Assembly (NCBI GenBank): GCA_023264815.1
Contig: JAHFUZ010000003.1
Coordinates: forward strand, 124,001-188,000
Source: Arthrobacter sp.
Lineage (GTDB): Bacteria > Actinomycetota > Actinomycetes > Actinomycetales > Micrococcaceae
Direction: 5' to 3'
DNA: 64,000 nucleotides
Positions within the stretch are counted from its first letter, which is position 1; every line of letters begins with the position of its first letter. Of the stretch, positions 25,308-34,251 are shown one piece after another. Made by a program: the position numbers and the translations under genes. The notes below the pieces were generated by a model. It was not told the origin of the DNA, did no database searches, and saw only the letters and a list, made by a program, of their open reading frames with translations.

Positions 25308-26478
25308 CGGAAACGTCCAGCTCCGCGGCGGCGATGTCCTTGGACTGGGCGGCGTTCAGGGCCCGGGATTCCAGCCAGTCTTTCGGCAGCGCAGGAGTTT
25401 TCGGCGAGCCGGCACGGCCGCGGGGGCCTTCGGCGTCGACGCCGGGGTACGGCGAGGTAGAGTCCAGTTCGTTCAAAGCCGCCCGCAGTTCCTCGAGGCT
25501 GTTCACCAGCGTCATCCGGGTCCGGAGCTCACCACCCACCACGTAACCCTTGAAGTACCACGCAATATGCTTGCGGATCTCGCGCAGGGCCTTGCCCTCA
25601 TCGCCGAAGGTTTCGACCATCAGTTCGGCGTGCCGGTAGACGCTCTCGGAAACCTTGCCCAGGTCCGGTTTGTGGCGGACGTCGCTTCCTTCGAAGGCTG
25701 CCATGAGGTCGCCGAACAGCCACGGCCGTCCCTGGCAGCCGCGGCCCACCACCACGCCGTCCACCCCGGTTTCGTGGACCATGCGCACGGCGTCCTCAGC
25801 GGACCAGATGTCCCCGTTGCCCAGGACGGGAATGTCGGGGAGGGCTTCGCGCAGGCGGGCGATCGCGGACCAGTCGGCCTGGCCGGAGTAGAACTGCGCC
25901 GCGGTGCGGCCGTGAAGCGCGACGGCGGCAACCCCGGCATCGCGGGCAATGCGGCCTGCGTCGAGGTACGTCAGGTGGTCATCGTCGATGCCCTTGCGCA
26001 TCTTGATGGTCAGCGGCACATTGCCCTTGGACGCTTCCTTGACCGCGTTCTGGACGATCGAGGTGAAGAGGTCGATCTTCCAGGGCAGGGCGGAGCCGCC
26101 GCCCCGCCGGGTCACCTTGGGCACGGGGCAGCCGAAGTTCAGGTCGATGTGGTCCGCACGGTCCTCCTCGACGAGCATCCGTACGGCGGCGCCCACAGTC
26201 ACCGGGTCCACGCCGTACAGCTGCACCGAGCGGATCTTTTCGTCGTCGTCGTGCGAAATGATCCGCAGGGACTCGGGTGTGCGCTCCACGAGCGCACGCG
26301 AGGTAACCATCTCCGCCACGTACATGCCGCCGCCGTATTCACGGCACAGGCGGCGGAACGCGGAATTGGTGATGCCCGCCATGGGAGCCAGGATCACGGG
26401 CGTGTCCACCGTGAGGGGGCCCAGCTTCAGGGGCGGGAGTTCCAGCTTCGGGGCGGGGGGCGTTGCTACGACAGTCAC
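25300..26478 (-). CDS. dusB: tRNA-dihydrouridine synthase
   Basis: FMN-dependent reductase of uridines in the tRNA D-loop. From the GTG start it has 392 residues. The TIM barrel begins VILAPMAGITNSAFRRLCREYG (FMN phosphate region), and the active-site Cys lies in NFGCPVPKVTRRGGG. Later motifs include TIKMRKGIDDDH, ALHGRTAAQFYSG and VLGNGDIWSAEDA. The start is uncertain: an in-frame ATG 36 bases upstream would add RF-rich residues; I prefer the GTG that opens TVVATPPAP. It heads the dus-dgt pair. Confidence 0.9.
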   Translation of the reverse strand: MTVVATPPAPKLELPPLKLGPLTVDTPVILAPMAGITNSAFRRLCREYGGGMYVAEMVTSRALVERTPESLRIISHDDDEKIRSVQLYGVDPVTVGAAVRMLVEEDRADHIDLNFGCPVPKVTRRGGGSALPWKIDLFTSIVQNAVKEASKGNVPLTIKMRKGIDDDHLTYLDAGRIARDAGVAAVALHGRTAAQFYSGQADWSAIARLREALPDIPVLGNGDIWSAEDAVRMVHETGVDGVVVGRGCQGRPWLFGDLMAAFEGSDVRHKPDLGKVSESVYRHAELMVETFGDEGKALREIRKHIAWYFKGYVVGGELRTRMTLVNSLEELRAALNELDSTSPYPGVDAEGPRGRAGSPKTPALPKDWLESRALNAAQSKDIAAAELDVSGG

Positions 26479-26541
26479 CTGTCCATTGTCGCAAAGCCGG
26501 GCAAATCGGCCCATTCCGCGCCGTTGGCCTGGCTGCGCCGC

Positions 26542-27927
26542 TCAGCCGCGGTCCGCACGCCGGCCCCTCCTGGTCTCGGCAGTCACCGCCGCCGCGGCCG
26601 ACAACGCGCCCGTATCGCCGACGTCGTCCGGGTTGATTTCCTGCACCGCCGCGGCCGGCGCCGCCTGCCCGGTGGACCGGATACCGGTGGCCTTGACCAC
26701 CAGCACGGCGATCAGGGTGGTCACCGGAATGGCAAGCACCAGCCCGATGGAGCCCACCAGGGTCCGGATGACTTCCTCGGAAAGCTCAGCGCTCGTCAGG
26801 GTGTCCCCCAACGGACGGTCGTAGAGCATCACGATGATAAGGATGGGCAGGGCAGCGCCGGCGTACGCAAACGCGATGGTGTAAACCGTGGAGGCGATGT
26901 GGTCCCGGCCGATCCGCATGGCGGATGTGAAGAGTTTGCGGGCGCTCGTGCCGGGCGCCAGCTCGTACAGTTCCCAGACGGCGGAGGACTGCGTGATGGT
27001 CACATCGTTCAGCACACCCAGCCCCGAGATGATCAGGCCGCAGAGGATCACCGCGGAGATGGAGATGTTGGCCGAGGTGTTGATCAGCGTGGTGGCATCG
27101 TGGCTGCCCACCCCTGCGAGGTTCGCGGCGTCCGTGGCCCAGGCAGCCAGCACCGCCGTGATGCCCAGCCCGAACATGGTGCCCAGCAGCGCGGTGGAGG
27201 TCCTGGCCGAGAAGCCGTGGGCGAAATACAGGACCCCGATCATGATCACCGTTGATCCCACCAGCGCCAACAGCAGCGGAGGCTTTCCCTCCACGAGCCC
27301 CGGCAGCATAAACCCTGCCAGCACAAAGTAGGCGCCCACCAGGCCCAGCAGCGCCCGGAGCCCCCGCCACCTGGCGACGGCGATCACCACCAGGGCGTAC
27401 AGGAGCGCCAACGCGACAATGGGCAGGGTCCGGACGAAGTCAACAAAAATGTACGCCGGAGCACCTTGCGCCGCCGCGGCACCTTGGGCGTTAGACAGGT
27501 TAAGGTACCGGATCTGGTCCCCCGGCCGCACACCGTGGGACTTGGCGACATCAGGGTTGATCACCACCTTGACCGGGCTGCCGCCCTGGTCCGGCTGGGT
27601 GAAGGCGAACATGCACTCCGACCCCTGCGGTGCGGGTTGGCCTGTTTCTGCCGACGGACCGCCCGCCCCCTGGGTGCAGCCCTCTTCCACGACGCTCTGG
27701 ATCTTGCCGGTGTCAAAGGTGACACCCGGCGCGGCGGTATACGGGCTGGCGAGCGAGATCCCCTCCTTGGACCCGGACGGCCACAGCATGGCCATGCCGG
27801 CCAGCGTCAGCAGCGTGAGCGGCACCAGCACGGCCGCCAGGATGCGGTTTGCCTTGCGACGGGCAGCCATCGCGTCAGCTGTTGGCTCCGAATGACCTGT
27901 GGAAACGTGGGAGTGACCGGATCCCAT
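26542..27927 (-). CDS. YibE/F family membrane protein
   Basis: A 461-residue polytopic protein. A cytosolic tail with a His-rich start (MGSGHSHVSTGHSEPT) precedes one helix (about 30-50), a periplasmic domain (about 55-150) with two Cys (EEGCTQGAGG, SECMFAF), then seven or more helices with the family's GLGVLNDVTITQSSAVWELYELAP region and IGRDHIASTVYTIAFAYAGAALP. YibE/F proteins are widespread but their transport role is unproven. It faces the divergent alpha/beta hydrolase gene and has no clear operon partner. Confidence 0.87.
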   Translation of the reverse strand: MGSGHSHVSTGHSEPTADAMAARRKANRILAAVLVPLTLLTLAGMAMLWPSGSKEGISLASPYTAAPGVTFDTGKIQSVVEEGCTQGAGGPSAETGQPAPQGSECMFAFTQPDQGGSPVKVVINPDVAKSHGVRPGDQIRYLNLSNAQGAAAAQGAPAYIFVDFVRTLPIVALALLYALVVIAVARWRGLRALLGLVGAYFVLAGFMLPGLVEGKPPLLLALVGSTVIMIGVLYFAHGFSARTSTALLGTMFGLGITAVLAAWATDAANLAGVGSHDATTLINTSANISISAVILCGLIISGLGVLNDVTITQSSAVWELYELAPGTSARKLFTSAMRIGRDHIASTVYTIAFAYAGAALPILIIVMLYDRPLGDTLTSAELSEEVIRTLVGSIGLVLAIPVTTLIAVLVVKATGIRSTGQAAPAAAVQEINPDDVGDTGALSAAAAVTAETRRGRRADRG

Positions 27928-28008
27928 CAGCAGCTAAACCTCATACCTTGAACTCTACGTCCGGCACCTTAGGGTTGATAAATGGCAGGAAGCGGGAAGG
28001 AGCCACGC

Positions 28009-28749
28009 ATGACGGACCGCAGGACAGACGGGTACGCCAAGGCAGCAGCAACCGGGAACCAGCCGGCGCTCAGCGTCCTGCCGGCCACCGGACCCACGAA
28101 GGGCGTTGCACTGGTGTTGCACGGCGGCAAGGCCCACAGCTTTGAACCGGTGGAAGGCCGGCATCTGAGCCCGCTGCGGATGGTTCCGTTTGCCCGCCAC
28201 CTGCACCGCGCCGGTAAGGACTACGGCCTTGCCGTCTGGTCGCTTCGGAACAGCGTGCGCGGCTGGAACGGACCGGCCATGTCCGCCCTCCACGACGCCC
28301 GCTGGGCCCTCCAGCAAATCAGCCGGCAGCACCCCGGCGTTCCCGTGTATCTGGTGGGCCACTCCATGGGCGGCCTCACCGCCATGTGCGCCGCCGACGA
28401 TCCGCAGGTGGAAGCCGTGGTGGCCCTGGCACCGTGGCTGAGTCCGGAGACGCCTGCCCAGCGCGTTGCCGGCCGCAAGGTCCTGGTCATTCACGGCACC
28501 AATGACCGGATGACCAGTCCGGATCAGTCCCGGAGGTTTGCCGGCCGGGCCGCGGCTGCAGCGGCATCGATGCAGTACGTATCGCTCCGGGGTGCCGGCC
28601 ACTTCATGATTCGGCGGGTCAGGCTGTGGCACACCCTCGCAACGGGTTTTGTGATGACGTCCTTCGCCGAGCGCACGGGCTTCAGCTACCCGTCGACCGG
28701 AACGCTGGAGAAGATCCTGCCTGCGTCCGCCACCCAGGTTCAGCTGTGA
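28009..28749 (+). CDS. Alpha/beta hydrolase
   Basis: A 246-residue serine hydrolase from the ATG that follows GGAAGGAG by six bases. The oxyanion region is VALVLHGGKAHSFEP, and the nucleophile elbow is GHSMGGL (about residue 115). The acid and base are likely in VIHGTNDRMTSPDQ and GAGHFMIRR. The C-terminus is cytosolic and no signal is visible. It overlaps the next gene by 4 bases (GTGA), so the pair is cotranscribed. The substrate is unknown; an esterase or thioesterase role is possible. Confidence 0.88.
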   Translation: MTDRRTDGYAKAAATGNQPALSVLPATGPTKGVALVLHGGKAHSFEPVEGRHLSPLRMVPFARHLHRAGKDYGLAVWSLRNSVRGWNGPAMSALHDARWALQQISRQHPGVPVYLVGHSMGGLTAMCAADDPQVEAVVALAPWLSPETPAQRVAGRKVLVIHGTNDRMTSPDQSRRFAGRAAAAAASMQYVSLRGAGHFMIRRVRLWHTLATGFVMTSFAERTGFSYPSTGTLEKILPASATQVQL

Positions 28750-29546
28750 GCGCGTTTCCGTGGCAGGAGTTTGCTGCTTCCCTGCCATGGACAGCGCTGG
28801 CTGTCCTGGTGGTCCTGGCGGTGACGTTTGGCGTGGCAGTCGGGCAGGGCAGGCACTCGGTAATGGACGTCGCCTGGGGACCGGGTTTCGTTGCCGTGGC
28901 TGTGGTGTCCTGGTTCCTCTCTGCGGGCGCGGGTGAGGACACCCGGCGCCTGCTGCTCCTGCTCCTGACAGCTGCGTGGGGCCTGCGGCTGGGACTGCAC
29001 ATCGGCTGGCGGGCACGGGACGGGCACGAAGACCCGCGCTACAAGGACCTGCTGAAGACGGCCCCGGGGTCACGGAACGCCTACGCCCTCCGCCGCGTCT
29101 ACCTGCCCCAGGGCGTGGTGATGTTCTTTGTGTCGCTCACTCTCCAGGTGGGGATGTTCGCCACCGGCGCGCCGGGCTGGGTGGCCGTTCTGGGGGTCCT
29201 GCTGTGGATCACGGGGTTTGTGTTCGAGACCGTGGGCGACTGGCAGCTGGCCCGGTTCAAAAAGGATCCGTCCCGCCGCGGCACGGTACTCAATACGGGC
29301 TTGTGGCGGTACACCCGGCACCCGAACTACTTCGGCGATGCCGCTGTCTGGACCGGACTGTTCCTCATCTCTGCCGATTCCTGGCCGGGCATCCTCACCG
29401 TGCTGTCACCGGCCCTGATGATCTGGACCCTGGCGGCAAAGACCGGCAAGCCCCTGGCGGAGAAGGCCATGTCCGGCCGGCCCGGCTACCAGGAATACCT
29501 GGAGTCGACCAGCGGCTTCATCCCGTGGCCACCCAAGCGCCGATAA
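28746..29546 (+). CDS. DUF1295 / steroid 5-alpha-reductase-like membrane protein
   Basis: A 266-residue protein with about seven helices, starting at the GTG that overlaps the previous TGA. The C-terminal family signature is present: LWRYTRHPNYFGDAAVWTGLFL, followed by SGRPGYQEYLESTSGFIPWPPK. Related proteins reduce or modify isoprenoid and fatty substrates, but many have no assigned reaction. It is coupled to the upstream hydrolase. A long palindromic element begins five bases after its stop. Confidence 0.88.
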   Translation: MSAFPWQEFAASLPWTALAVLVVLAVTFGVAVGQGRHSVMDVAWGPGFVAVAVVSWFLSAGAGEDTRRLLLLLLTAAWGLRLGLHIGWRARDGHEDPRYKDLLKTAPGSRNAYALRRVYLPQGVVMFFVSLTLQVGMFATGAPGWVAVLGVLLWITGFVFETVGDWQLARFKKDPSRRGTVLNTGLWRYTRHPNYFGDAAVWTGLFLISADSWPGILTVLSPALMIWTLAAKTGKPLAEKAMSGRPGYQEYLESTSGFIPWPPKRR

Positions 29547-29550
29547 CGTG

Positions 29551-29618
29551 CCCCAACCGGGTAGCAGCAGATGTCGTTATGAGGGCTCGAAACGACATCT
29601 GCTGCGACCTGTTTGGGG
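29551..29618. repeat. Long palindromic element, copy 1
   Basis: Two 28-base arms pair at 25 positions around a 12-base loop (ATGAGGGCTCGA). The stem centre reads GTCGTT...AACGAC. It fills the gap between two convergent genes and may serve as a bidirectional terminator. The core matches the second copy near 48335. Confidence 0.8.
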
Positions 29619-29627
29619 AGGTTGGGG

Positions 29628-30659
29628 TCAGTCCGAGACCACCAGTGTGTCGGCTCCCTGCTGGTGCGCTGTGCCGTTCTCCAGCAACGGCTCGACGGCG
29701 GCACGCAGCGCCGTCATGGAATCGTCCAGTTCCAGCATCACGGGGTGCTGGTACGCGAGGAGCGCCAGCAGGTCACGGACCGCTGCTGCGGCGTCGTCGG
29801 CGTCGAGCGCAGGTTCGTGGCCCACGAAGACGTCCGTCGGCTGGGTCCCCTGCGCAGGGGCGGCGGCTGTTGCGGGGTCCTGGGCCGGTGCCGCGTAGCT
29901 GACCGCAAACGCCCGGATGCGGCCCTTCCTGCTGGGGGCAACCCCGGCGCCGAAGGCGGATTTCGGCTCGGCACGCAGCACAATCGCCCCGTGGGCGCCG
30001 GTGAGGTCGTCCAGGAACAGCTTCTGCACCTGCCCCACCGACAGAAGTCCCGGCGAATCCCAGCCGTGGATGGACGTGTAGTACCGCCCCACCACATCGG
30101 TCAGCTCAACGGAACCGGTGGCGAGGTCCATCACCACGTCGGAGCCGGCGTTTTCGTCGTTCGCCGGCCCGCCGCCGTCGTTCTTTCCAGGGAACACCGG
30201 CAGCTTCAGCGCACCGGGTTCCACCACCACCAGCCGCGAGCGCTGGATACATGACAGCCCGGACGCTTCGGCAAACGCGGCCCCCGGGGAGCCGGGTTCC
30301 ACCTTCGCGCGCAGGCTGGTGACTCCCGACGGCGCCTGGCCGGCCTCGCGGCGGAGCATGGCCAGGAGGGTGGCGCCGATGCCGGCGCGGCGGTGGTCGC
30401 GCGCCACCTCGATGTACGCCCAGAACCGTTCGGGGTGCAGCGATGCTTCGTACACCACGCCCGCGGCAACGGGAATGCCCACCCCGTCCATGACGTCCTC
30501 GGCCACAATGGTCCGGCGCCACGGGGTGCCGTCCGTCCCGGCCGAGGAAACGGTCAGGGCTCCGCGGAACTGCCGGGCCTGCTCGGTCTCCGGACCGCCC
30601 CAGACCTCAAGCAGCGCCAGGTCGTCGCCCTCACGCCATTCGCGGTATTCGATGGCCAT
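29628..30659 (-). CDS. GNAT-family acetyltransferase domain protein
   Basis: A 343-residue protein beginning MAIEYREWREGDDL two bases after the glyS stop. The N-terminal half (about 1-155) is a GNAT fold, with ARDHRRAGIGATLLAMLRREAG as the acetyl-CoA loop. The second half (about 190-343) is a region without a recognised motif, containing HGWDSPGLLSVGQVQKLFLDDL and a C-terminal helix region. Its spacing from glyS indicates cotranscription. It may acetylate a small molecule or protein; the partner is unknown. A longer open frame runs into glyS, but no start there is credible. Confidence 0.85.
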   Translation of the reverse strand: MAIEYREWREGDDLALLEVWGGPETEQARQFRGALTVSSAGTDGTPWRRTIVAEDVMDGVGIPVAAGVVYEASLHPERFWAYIEVARDHRRAGIGATLLAMLRREAGQAPSGVTSLRAKVEPGSPGAAFAEASGLSCIQRSRLVVVEPGALKLPVFPGKNDGGGPANDENAGSDVVMDLATGSVELTDVVGRYYTSIHGWDSPGLLSVGQVQKLFLDDLTGAHGAIVLRAEPKSAFGAGVAPSRKGRIRAFAVSYAAPAQDPATAAAPAQGTQPTDVFVGHEPALDADDAAAAVRDLLALLAYQHPVMLELDDSMTALRAAVEPLLENGTAHQQGADTLVVSD

Positions 30660-30661
30660 GC

Positions 30662-32047
30662 CTAGGCGCCGATCAGGCGGGCGGCCAGGTAGCCTTCCAC
30701 CTTGTCCAGGGAGACGCGCTCCTGGCTCATGGTGTCCCGTTCGCGGATGGTCACGGCCTGGTCCTCGAGGGTGTCGAAGTCCACGGTGATGCAGAACGGG
30801 GTGCCAATCTCGTCCTGGCGGCGGTAGCGGCGGCCGATCGCGCCGGCGTCGTCGAAGTCGATGTTCCAGTTCTTGCGCAGCTGGGTGCCCAGGGCCTTGG
30901 CCTTCGGCGAGAGGTCCTCGTTGCGGCTCAGCGGGAGGACCGCTGCCTTGACCGGGGCCAGGCGCGGATCCAGTTTCAGGACGGTCCGGACGTCGACGCC
31001 GCCCTTGGCGTTGGGTGCCTCGTCCTCGGTGTAGGCATCGATCAGGAAGGCCATAAAGGAACGGGTGAGGCCGGCGGCGGGCTCGATCACGTACGGGGTG
31101 TAGCGCTCGTTGGTGGCCTGGTTGAAGTAGCTCAGGTCCTGGCCGGAGTGCTTGGAGTGCGTGGTGAGGTCGAAGTCGGTGCGGTTGGCGACGCCCTCGA
31201 GCTCGCCCCATTCCGAACCCTGGAAACCGAAGCGGTATTCGATGTCCGTGGTGCCCTTGGAGTAGTGGCTGAGTTTCTCCAGCGGGTGCTCGAAGAAGCG
31301 GAGGTTCTCTTCGCGGATGCCCAGTCCGGTGTACCAGGCCATGCGCTCGTTCATCCAGTACTGGTGCCACTCTTCGTCCGTGCCGGGCTCAACGAAGAAT
31401 TCCATTTCCATCTGCTCGAACTCGCGGGTGCGGAAGATGAAGTTGCCCGGGGTGATCTCGTTGCGGAAGGACTTGCCGATCTGGCCGATGCCGAACGGCG
31501 GCTTCTTCCGGGAGGTGGTGAGCACGTTGTTGAAGTTCACAAAAATGCCCTGGGCTGTTTCGGGGCGGAGGTAGTGCATGCCTTCCTCGCTGGCCACCGG
31601 GCCGAGGAAGGTCTTGAGGAGGCCGGAGAATTCCTGCGGTTCAGTCCACTCGCCGCGCGTGCCACAGTTGGCGCAGGCGATGTCCTTCAGGCCGTTCTCG
31701 GCCGGGCGCCCCTTCTTTTCCTCGTACTCTTCCTCGAGGTGGTCGGCGCGGTAGCGCTTGTGGCAGGAGAGGCACTCCACCAGCGGATCGGAGAAGACCT
31801 CAACGTGGCCGGACGCTTCCCATACCTGGCGCGGCAGGATAACGGAGGAGTCCAGGCCCACCACGTCTTCGCGGCCGCGGACCATGGACTGCCACCACTG
31901 GCGCTTGATGTTTTCCTTCAGTTCGGCACCCAGGGGCCCGTAGTCCCAGGCCGAACGCGAGCCACCGTAGATCTCACCGGCCTGGAACACGAACCCCCTC
32001 CGCTTCGAGAGGGAGATGACCTGGTCGAGGACGGACTTTGGTGCCAT
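30662..32047 (-). CDS. glyS: Glycyl-tRNA synthetase (class II, alpha2 type)
   Basis: Charges tRNA-Gly. It has 461 residues from the ATG after GGAG. Class II motifs are clear: [27 protein letters not shown] at the N-terminus, a zinc-ribbon-like CxxC pair (CLSCHK and CANCGT near residues 94-130), motif 2 region [13 protein letters not shown] with [20 protein letters not shown] near 205, and motif 3 near the end ([11 protein letters not shown]). The length fits the single-chain eukaryote-like form. A GNAT gene follows two bases after the stop. Confidence 0.96.
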   Translation of the reverse strand: MAPKSVLDQVISLSKRRGFVFQAGEIYGGSRSAWDYGPLGAELKENIKRQWWQSMVRGREDVVGLDSSVILPRQVWEASGHVEVFSDPLVECLSCHKRYRADHLEEEYEEKKGRPAENGLKDIACANCGTRGEWTEPQEFSGLLKTFLGPVASEEGMHYLRPETAQGIFVNFNNVLTTSRKKPPFGIGQIGKSFRNEITPGNFIFRTREFEQMEMEFFVEPGTDEEWHQYWMNERMAWYTGLGIREENLRFFEHPLEKLSHYSKGTTDIEYRFGFQGSEWGELEGVANRTDFDLTTHSKHSGQDLSYFNQATNERYTPYVIEPAAGLTRSFMAFLIDAYTEDEAPNAKGGVDVRTVLKLDPRLAPVKAAVLPLSRNEDLSPKAKALGTQLRKNWNIDFDDAGAIGRRYRRQDEIGTPFCITVDFDTLEDQAVTIRERDTMSQERVSLDKVEGYLAARLIGA

Positions 32048-32071
32048 GGTGGAACTCCAATTTCTACAGGG

Positions 32072-32135
32072 CCGCTGGGTGCGGTCCGCGGTTTTCTGGC
32101 CCCGCTGCACCACAAGTGCAAACCGCTGGGTGCGG
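32072..32135. repeat. 13-bp direct repeat in the glyS leader
   Basis: CCGCTGGGTGCGG occurs twice, at 32072-32084 and 32123-32135, 51 bases apart, within the 158-base gap upstream of glyS. No T-box hallmark was found. Meaning unknown; it may be part of a leader or a regulator site. Confidence 0.4.
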
Positions 32136-32205
32136 GCGGGGCGGACGGGGATACAAACGGAAAGAAATAACGTGCAGAGTGCTGCGTGTCCTAGCCTACC
32201 GGCCA

Positions 32206-33171
32206 CTACCTTCGGAAGGCGCCCCGGGGCCAGGGAAGGGTTGCCACCAGGATCGCGGCGAGGGTCAGGATGGTTCCCAGGATGGTGGGCAGTGCCACCA
32301 CGGAGCCGGGCGCAGGGACCACGATGTCCAGGATCAGCGAGCCCACCAGCTGGCCGGCAATCATTCCCAGTCCCGTGACCAGGACCCCCAAGCCGCGGAC
32401 CAAAACGGCGGCCAATCCGATGAAGAGACAGCCCATGGGCCCGCCGAGGTAGTACCACCACTCGCCCGGCAACGGATTGCCCGCACCTGCCACGGCCACC
32501 TTGATGCCCCACACGATCCATAGCAGGACGCCGCCGGCGACGAAGTTCACCAGTGTCGCCGCGATGGGTGTGCCGTAGTGGAGGGTGGCAGTCCCGTTCA
32601 TCGCCTGCTGGAAACTCATCAGGAATCCTGCGGCCAGCGGCAGCATGATGGGCAGCAGCAGCAAACCAATACCGGCGGCGTTGCCAAAGCGCGGCGACAC
32701 AGCCCAGGCCACGGCGACAATGGTCAGCACACTGCCGATGATGCGGACTCCCGTGATGCCCCGTTTGCCGCCCGGCCCGATCCCCAGCCGGTCCACGAGG
32801 AGGCCGCTGAGGGTCTGCCCGGTAACGGTGGCCACGGTAAACAGGGCCACGCCGAGCAGGCCCACCGTGGTGGACTGGGCAAAGACAAAGAACGCACCCA
32901 CCCCGCCGGCGAGGACGTAGTACCGGGGAAAGCTGCGCCCTCGGAGGGCGGGCAGAATGCGCACCAGCCCGGCCCGGCCTCCGGGCAGCAGCAGCGCAAT
33001 GGCCGCAATCAGGATCAGGCCGGTGCTGAAGCTCACTACCGCTGCGGCGATGCCGTCGTTGAGCCGTACGCCCAGGGCCCCGTTGATGCGGCCCTGGACG
33101 GGAATGGCCAGTCCTGCAGCGACTGCCAGCGGAAGGCCGGCAAGCAATGGCAGCCGTGGGGTGTGCGTCAT
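32206..33171 (-). CDS. DMT family transporter, DUF606 (YdcZ-like) with two repeats
   Basis: A 321-residue membrane protein of about ten helices in two DUF606 halves. Repeats begin [30 protein letters not shown] and a second unit near residue 175 ([44 protein letters not shown]). Related proteins are putative metabolite exporters. The start is the ATG after AAGGTGA; an earlier GTG is out of range of that ribosome site. It is divergent from the small S4 gene. Substrate not known. Confidence 0.86.
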   Translation of the reverse strand: MTHTPRLPLLAGLPLAVAAGLAIPVQGRINGALGVRLNDGIAAAVVSFSTGLILIAAIALLLPGGRAGLVRILPALRGRSFPRYYVLAGGVGAFFVFAQSTTVGLLGVALFTVATVTGQTLSGLLVDRLGIGPGGKRGITGVRIIGSVLTIVAVAWAVSPRFGNAAGIGLLLLPIMLPLAAGFLMSFQQAMNGTATLHYGTPIAATLVNFVAGGVLLWIVWGIKVAVAGAGNPLPGEWWYYLGGPMGCLFIGLAAVLVRGLGVLVTGLGMIAGQLVGSLILDIVVPAPGSVVALPTILGTILTLAAILVATLPWPRGAFRR

Positions 33172-33204
33172 TGGATTCACCTTACGTCAGGCATTATTGC
33201 TTGT

Positions 33205-33438
33205 ATGAGCAACCAGGACATTGAAGAGATCCCCATCCGTGACAGCATGATCCGCCTGGGTCAGCTCCTGAAGCTCGCCAGCCTGGTGGAAGACGGCGTG
33301 GAAGCCGCCGAGCTCATCAAAAACGGGCTCGTCAAGGTGAACGGCGAGATCGACGAACGGCGCGGCCGCCAGCTCCACAACGGAGATACCGTCACCGTCA
33401 ACGGGCAGACCGTCAGGGTGGTCGCCCCCGAAGCCTGA
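33205..33438 (+). CDS. S4-domain RNA-binding protein
   Basis: A 77-residue protein made of one S4 domain (about 12-70): SMIRLGQLLKLASLVEDGVEAAELIKNGLVKVNGE and then RRGRQLHNGDTVTVNG. These small YaaA/RqcP-like S4 proteins bind rRNA or tRNA on the ribosome. The start ATG (MSNQDIEEIPI) is preceded by no strong ribosome site, but it gives a complete domain. Divergent from the DUF606 gene by 33 bases. Whether it acts in quality control as RqcP does cannot be decided here. Confidence 0.88.
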   Translation: MSNQDIEEIPIRDSMIRLGQLLKLASLVEDGVEAAELIKNGLVKVNGEIDERRGRQLHNGDTVTVNGQTVRVVAPEA

Positions 33439-33523
33439 CGCGGCACACCGGGGCGCGGCAGCAAAACCCCGCGGCAGCAACGCGGCCTGCGGCACGACGC
33501 CGCGGGCCGCCGTCGTCCGCTCT

Positions 33524-34174
33524 TTACTTGTTCAGCACCTCGTGGGTCAGGAACTCGGAGACGTGCCCGATCTCCTGCTGGTTAATGCCGTGCCACATGC
33601 CGGTGTAGAGCACCTTGGTGAGCTTCACGTGCCCGCGCACCCAGCCCATGGTGTAGTCGATCTTGTCCGGGGTGATCACCGGGTCCTGCTGGTCGCGGCC
33701 CCAGAACAGCGGCACGGAACCGTCCAGTTCGCCGTCCCGGAACGCGGGGTCGCCATCGGCGTTAACCACGAACCCGGAAAGCCCGACGACGGCTGCATAG
33801 TCCGCGGGCCGGTAGCGGAGCAGCGTGGTGGCCATCGCCATTCCCATGGAGAAGCCGAGCAGGGTCACCGACGGGTGGTTGGCTTTGACGGTGTCGATCC
33901 ACTCCTGGACGTAACCGGCCGCCTGCTTGACGGCGTCCAGCGAGTAATCGATGGTGTTCGTCAGCGGGAACCACATAAAGCCCGGCCCGGCAGGCAGCGG
34001 CGCCCTGAGCGAGGCAACAACAAACTCCTGCGGCAGCATGTCCGCCAGGCTCAGGAGGTCCTGCTCGTTGGCGCCGTAGCCGTGCAGCAGCACCAGCAGG
34101 GGCCTGCCGGCGCGCTGGTCTTCGGGCCTGGACCACAGGACAACGGGGGCGGGAAATACTTGGGCGTCAGTCAT
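33524..34174 (-). CDS. Alpha/beta hydrolase (phospholipase/carboxylesterase family)
   Basis: A 216-residue cytosolic hydrolase of the Abhydrolase_2 type. Visible motifs: LLVLLHGYGANEQDLLSLADML (oxyanion loop), LLGFSMGMAMATTLLRY (nucleophile GFSMG, about residue 110), the acid in FWGRDQQDPVITP and the His in LYTGMWHGINQQE. The start is the ATG after GGGAACC; the upstream ATG, nine bases earlier, has no better site. A GTTAC-N6-GTAAC operator lies between it and the divergent GDSL gene. Likely an esterase of small substrates. Confidence 0.9.
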   Translation of the reverse strand: MTDAQVFPAPVVLWSRPEDQRAGRPLLVLLHGYGANEQDLLSLADMLPQEFVVASLRAPLPAGPGFMWFPLTNTIDYSLDAVKQAAGYVQEWIDTVKANHPSVTLLGFSMGMAMATTLLRYRPADYAAVVGLSGFVVNADGDPAFRDGELDGSVPLFWGRDQQDPVITPDKIDYTMGWVRGHVKLTKVLYTGMWHGINQQEIGHVSEFLTHEVLNK

Positions 34175-34190
34175 GGTTCCCATTCTTACA

Positions 34191-34206
34191 GTTACCCGCC
34201 GGTAAC
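34191..34206. promoter_or_regulatory. TetR-type operator candidate (GTTAC-N6-GTAAC), second site
   Basis: Inverted repeat GTTACC-CGCC-GGTAAC, 16 bases, in the 77-base gap between the divergent hydrolase and GDSL genes, 17 bases upstream of the hydrolase start. It shares the arm pattern with 12546-12561. Confidence 0.45.
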
Positions 34207-34251
34207 TACCTACGGTGGCGTAGCTTCCGGACGAGGAGGCAGGATAGGACC

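Noticed and set aside
29660..31370. Frame continuing upstream of the GNAT gene into glyS
   Set aside because: It has no separate start and covers glyS on the same strand in another frame; the ATG two bases after glyS is used.
32048..32205. T-box leader for glyS
   Set aside because: The conserved T-box sequence and specifier-loop features could not be found; only a direct repeat is evident.
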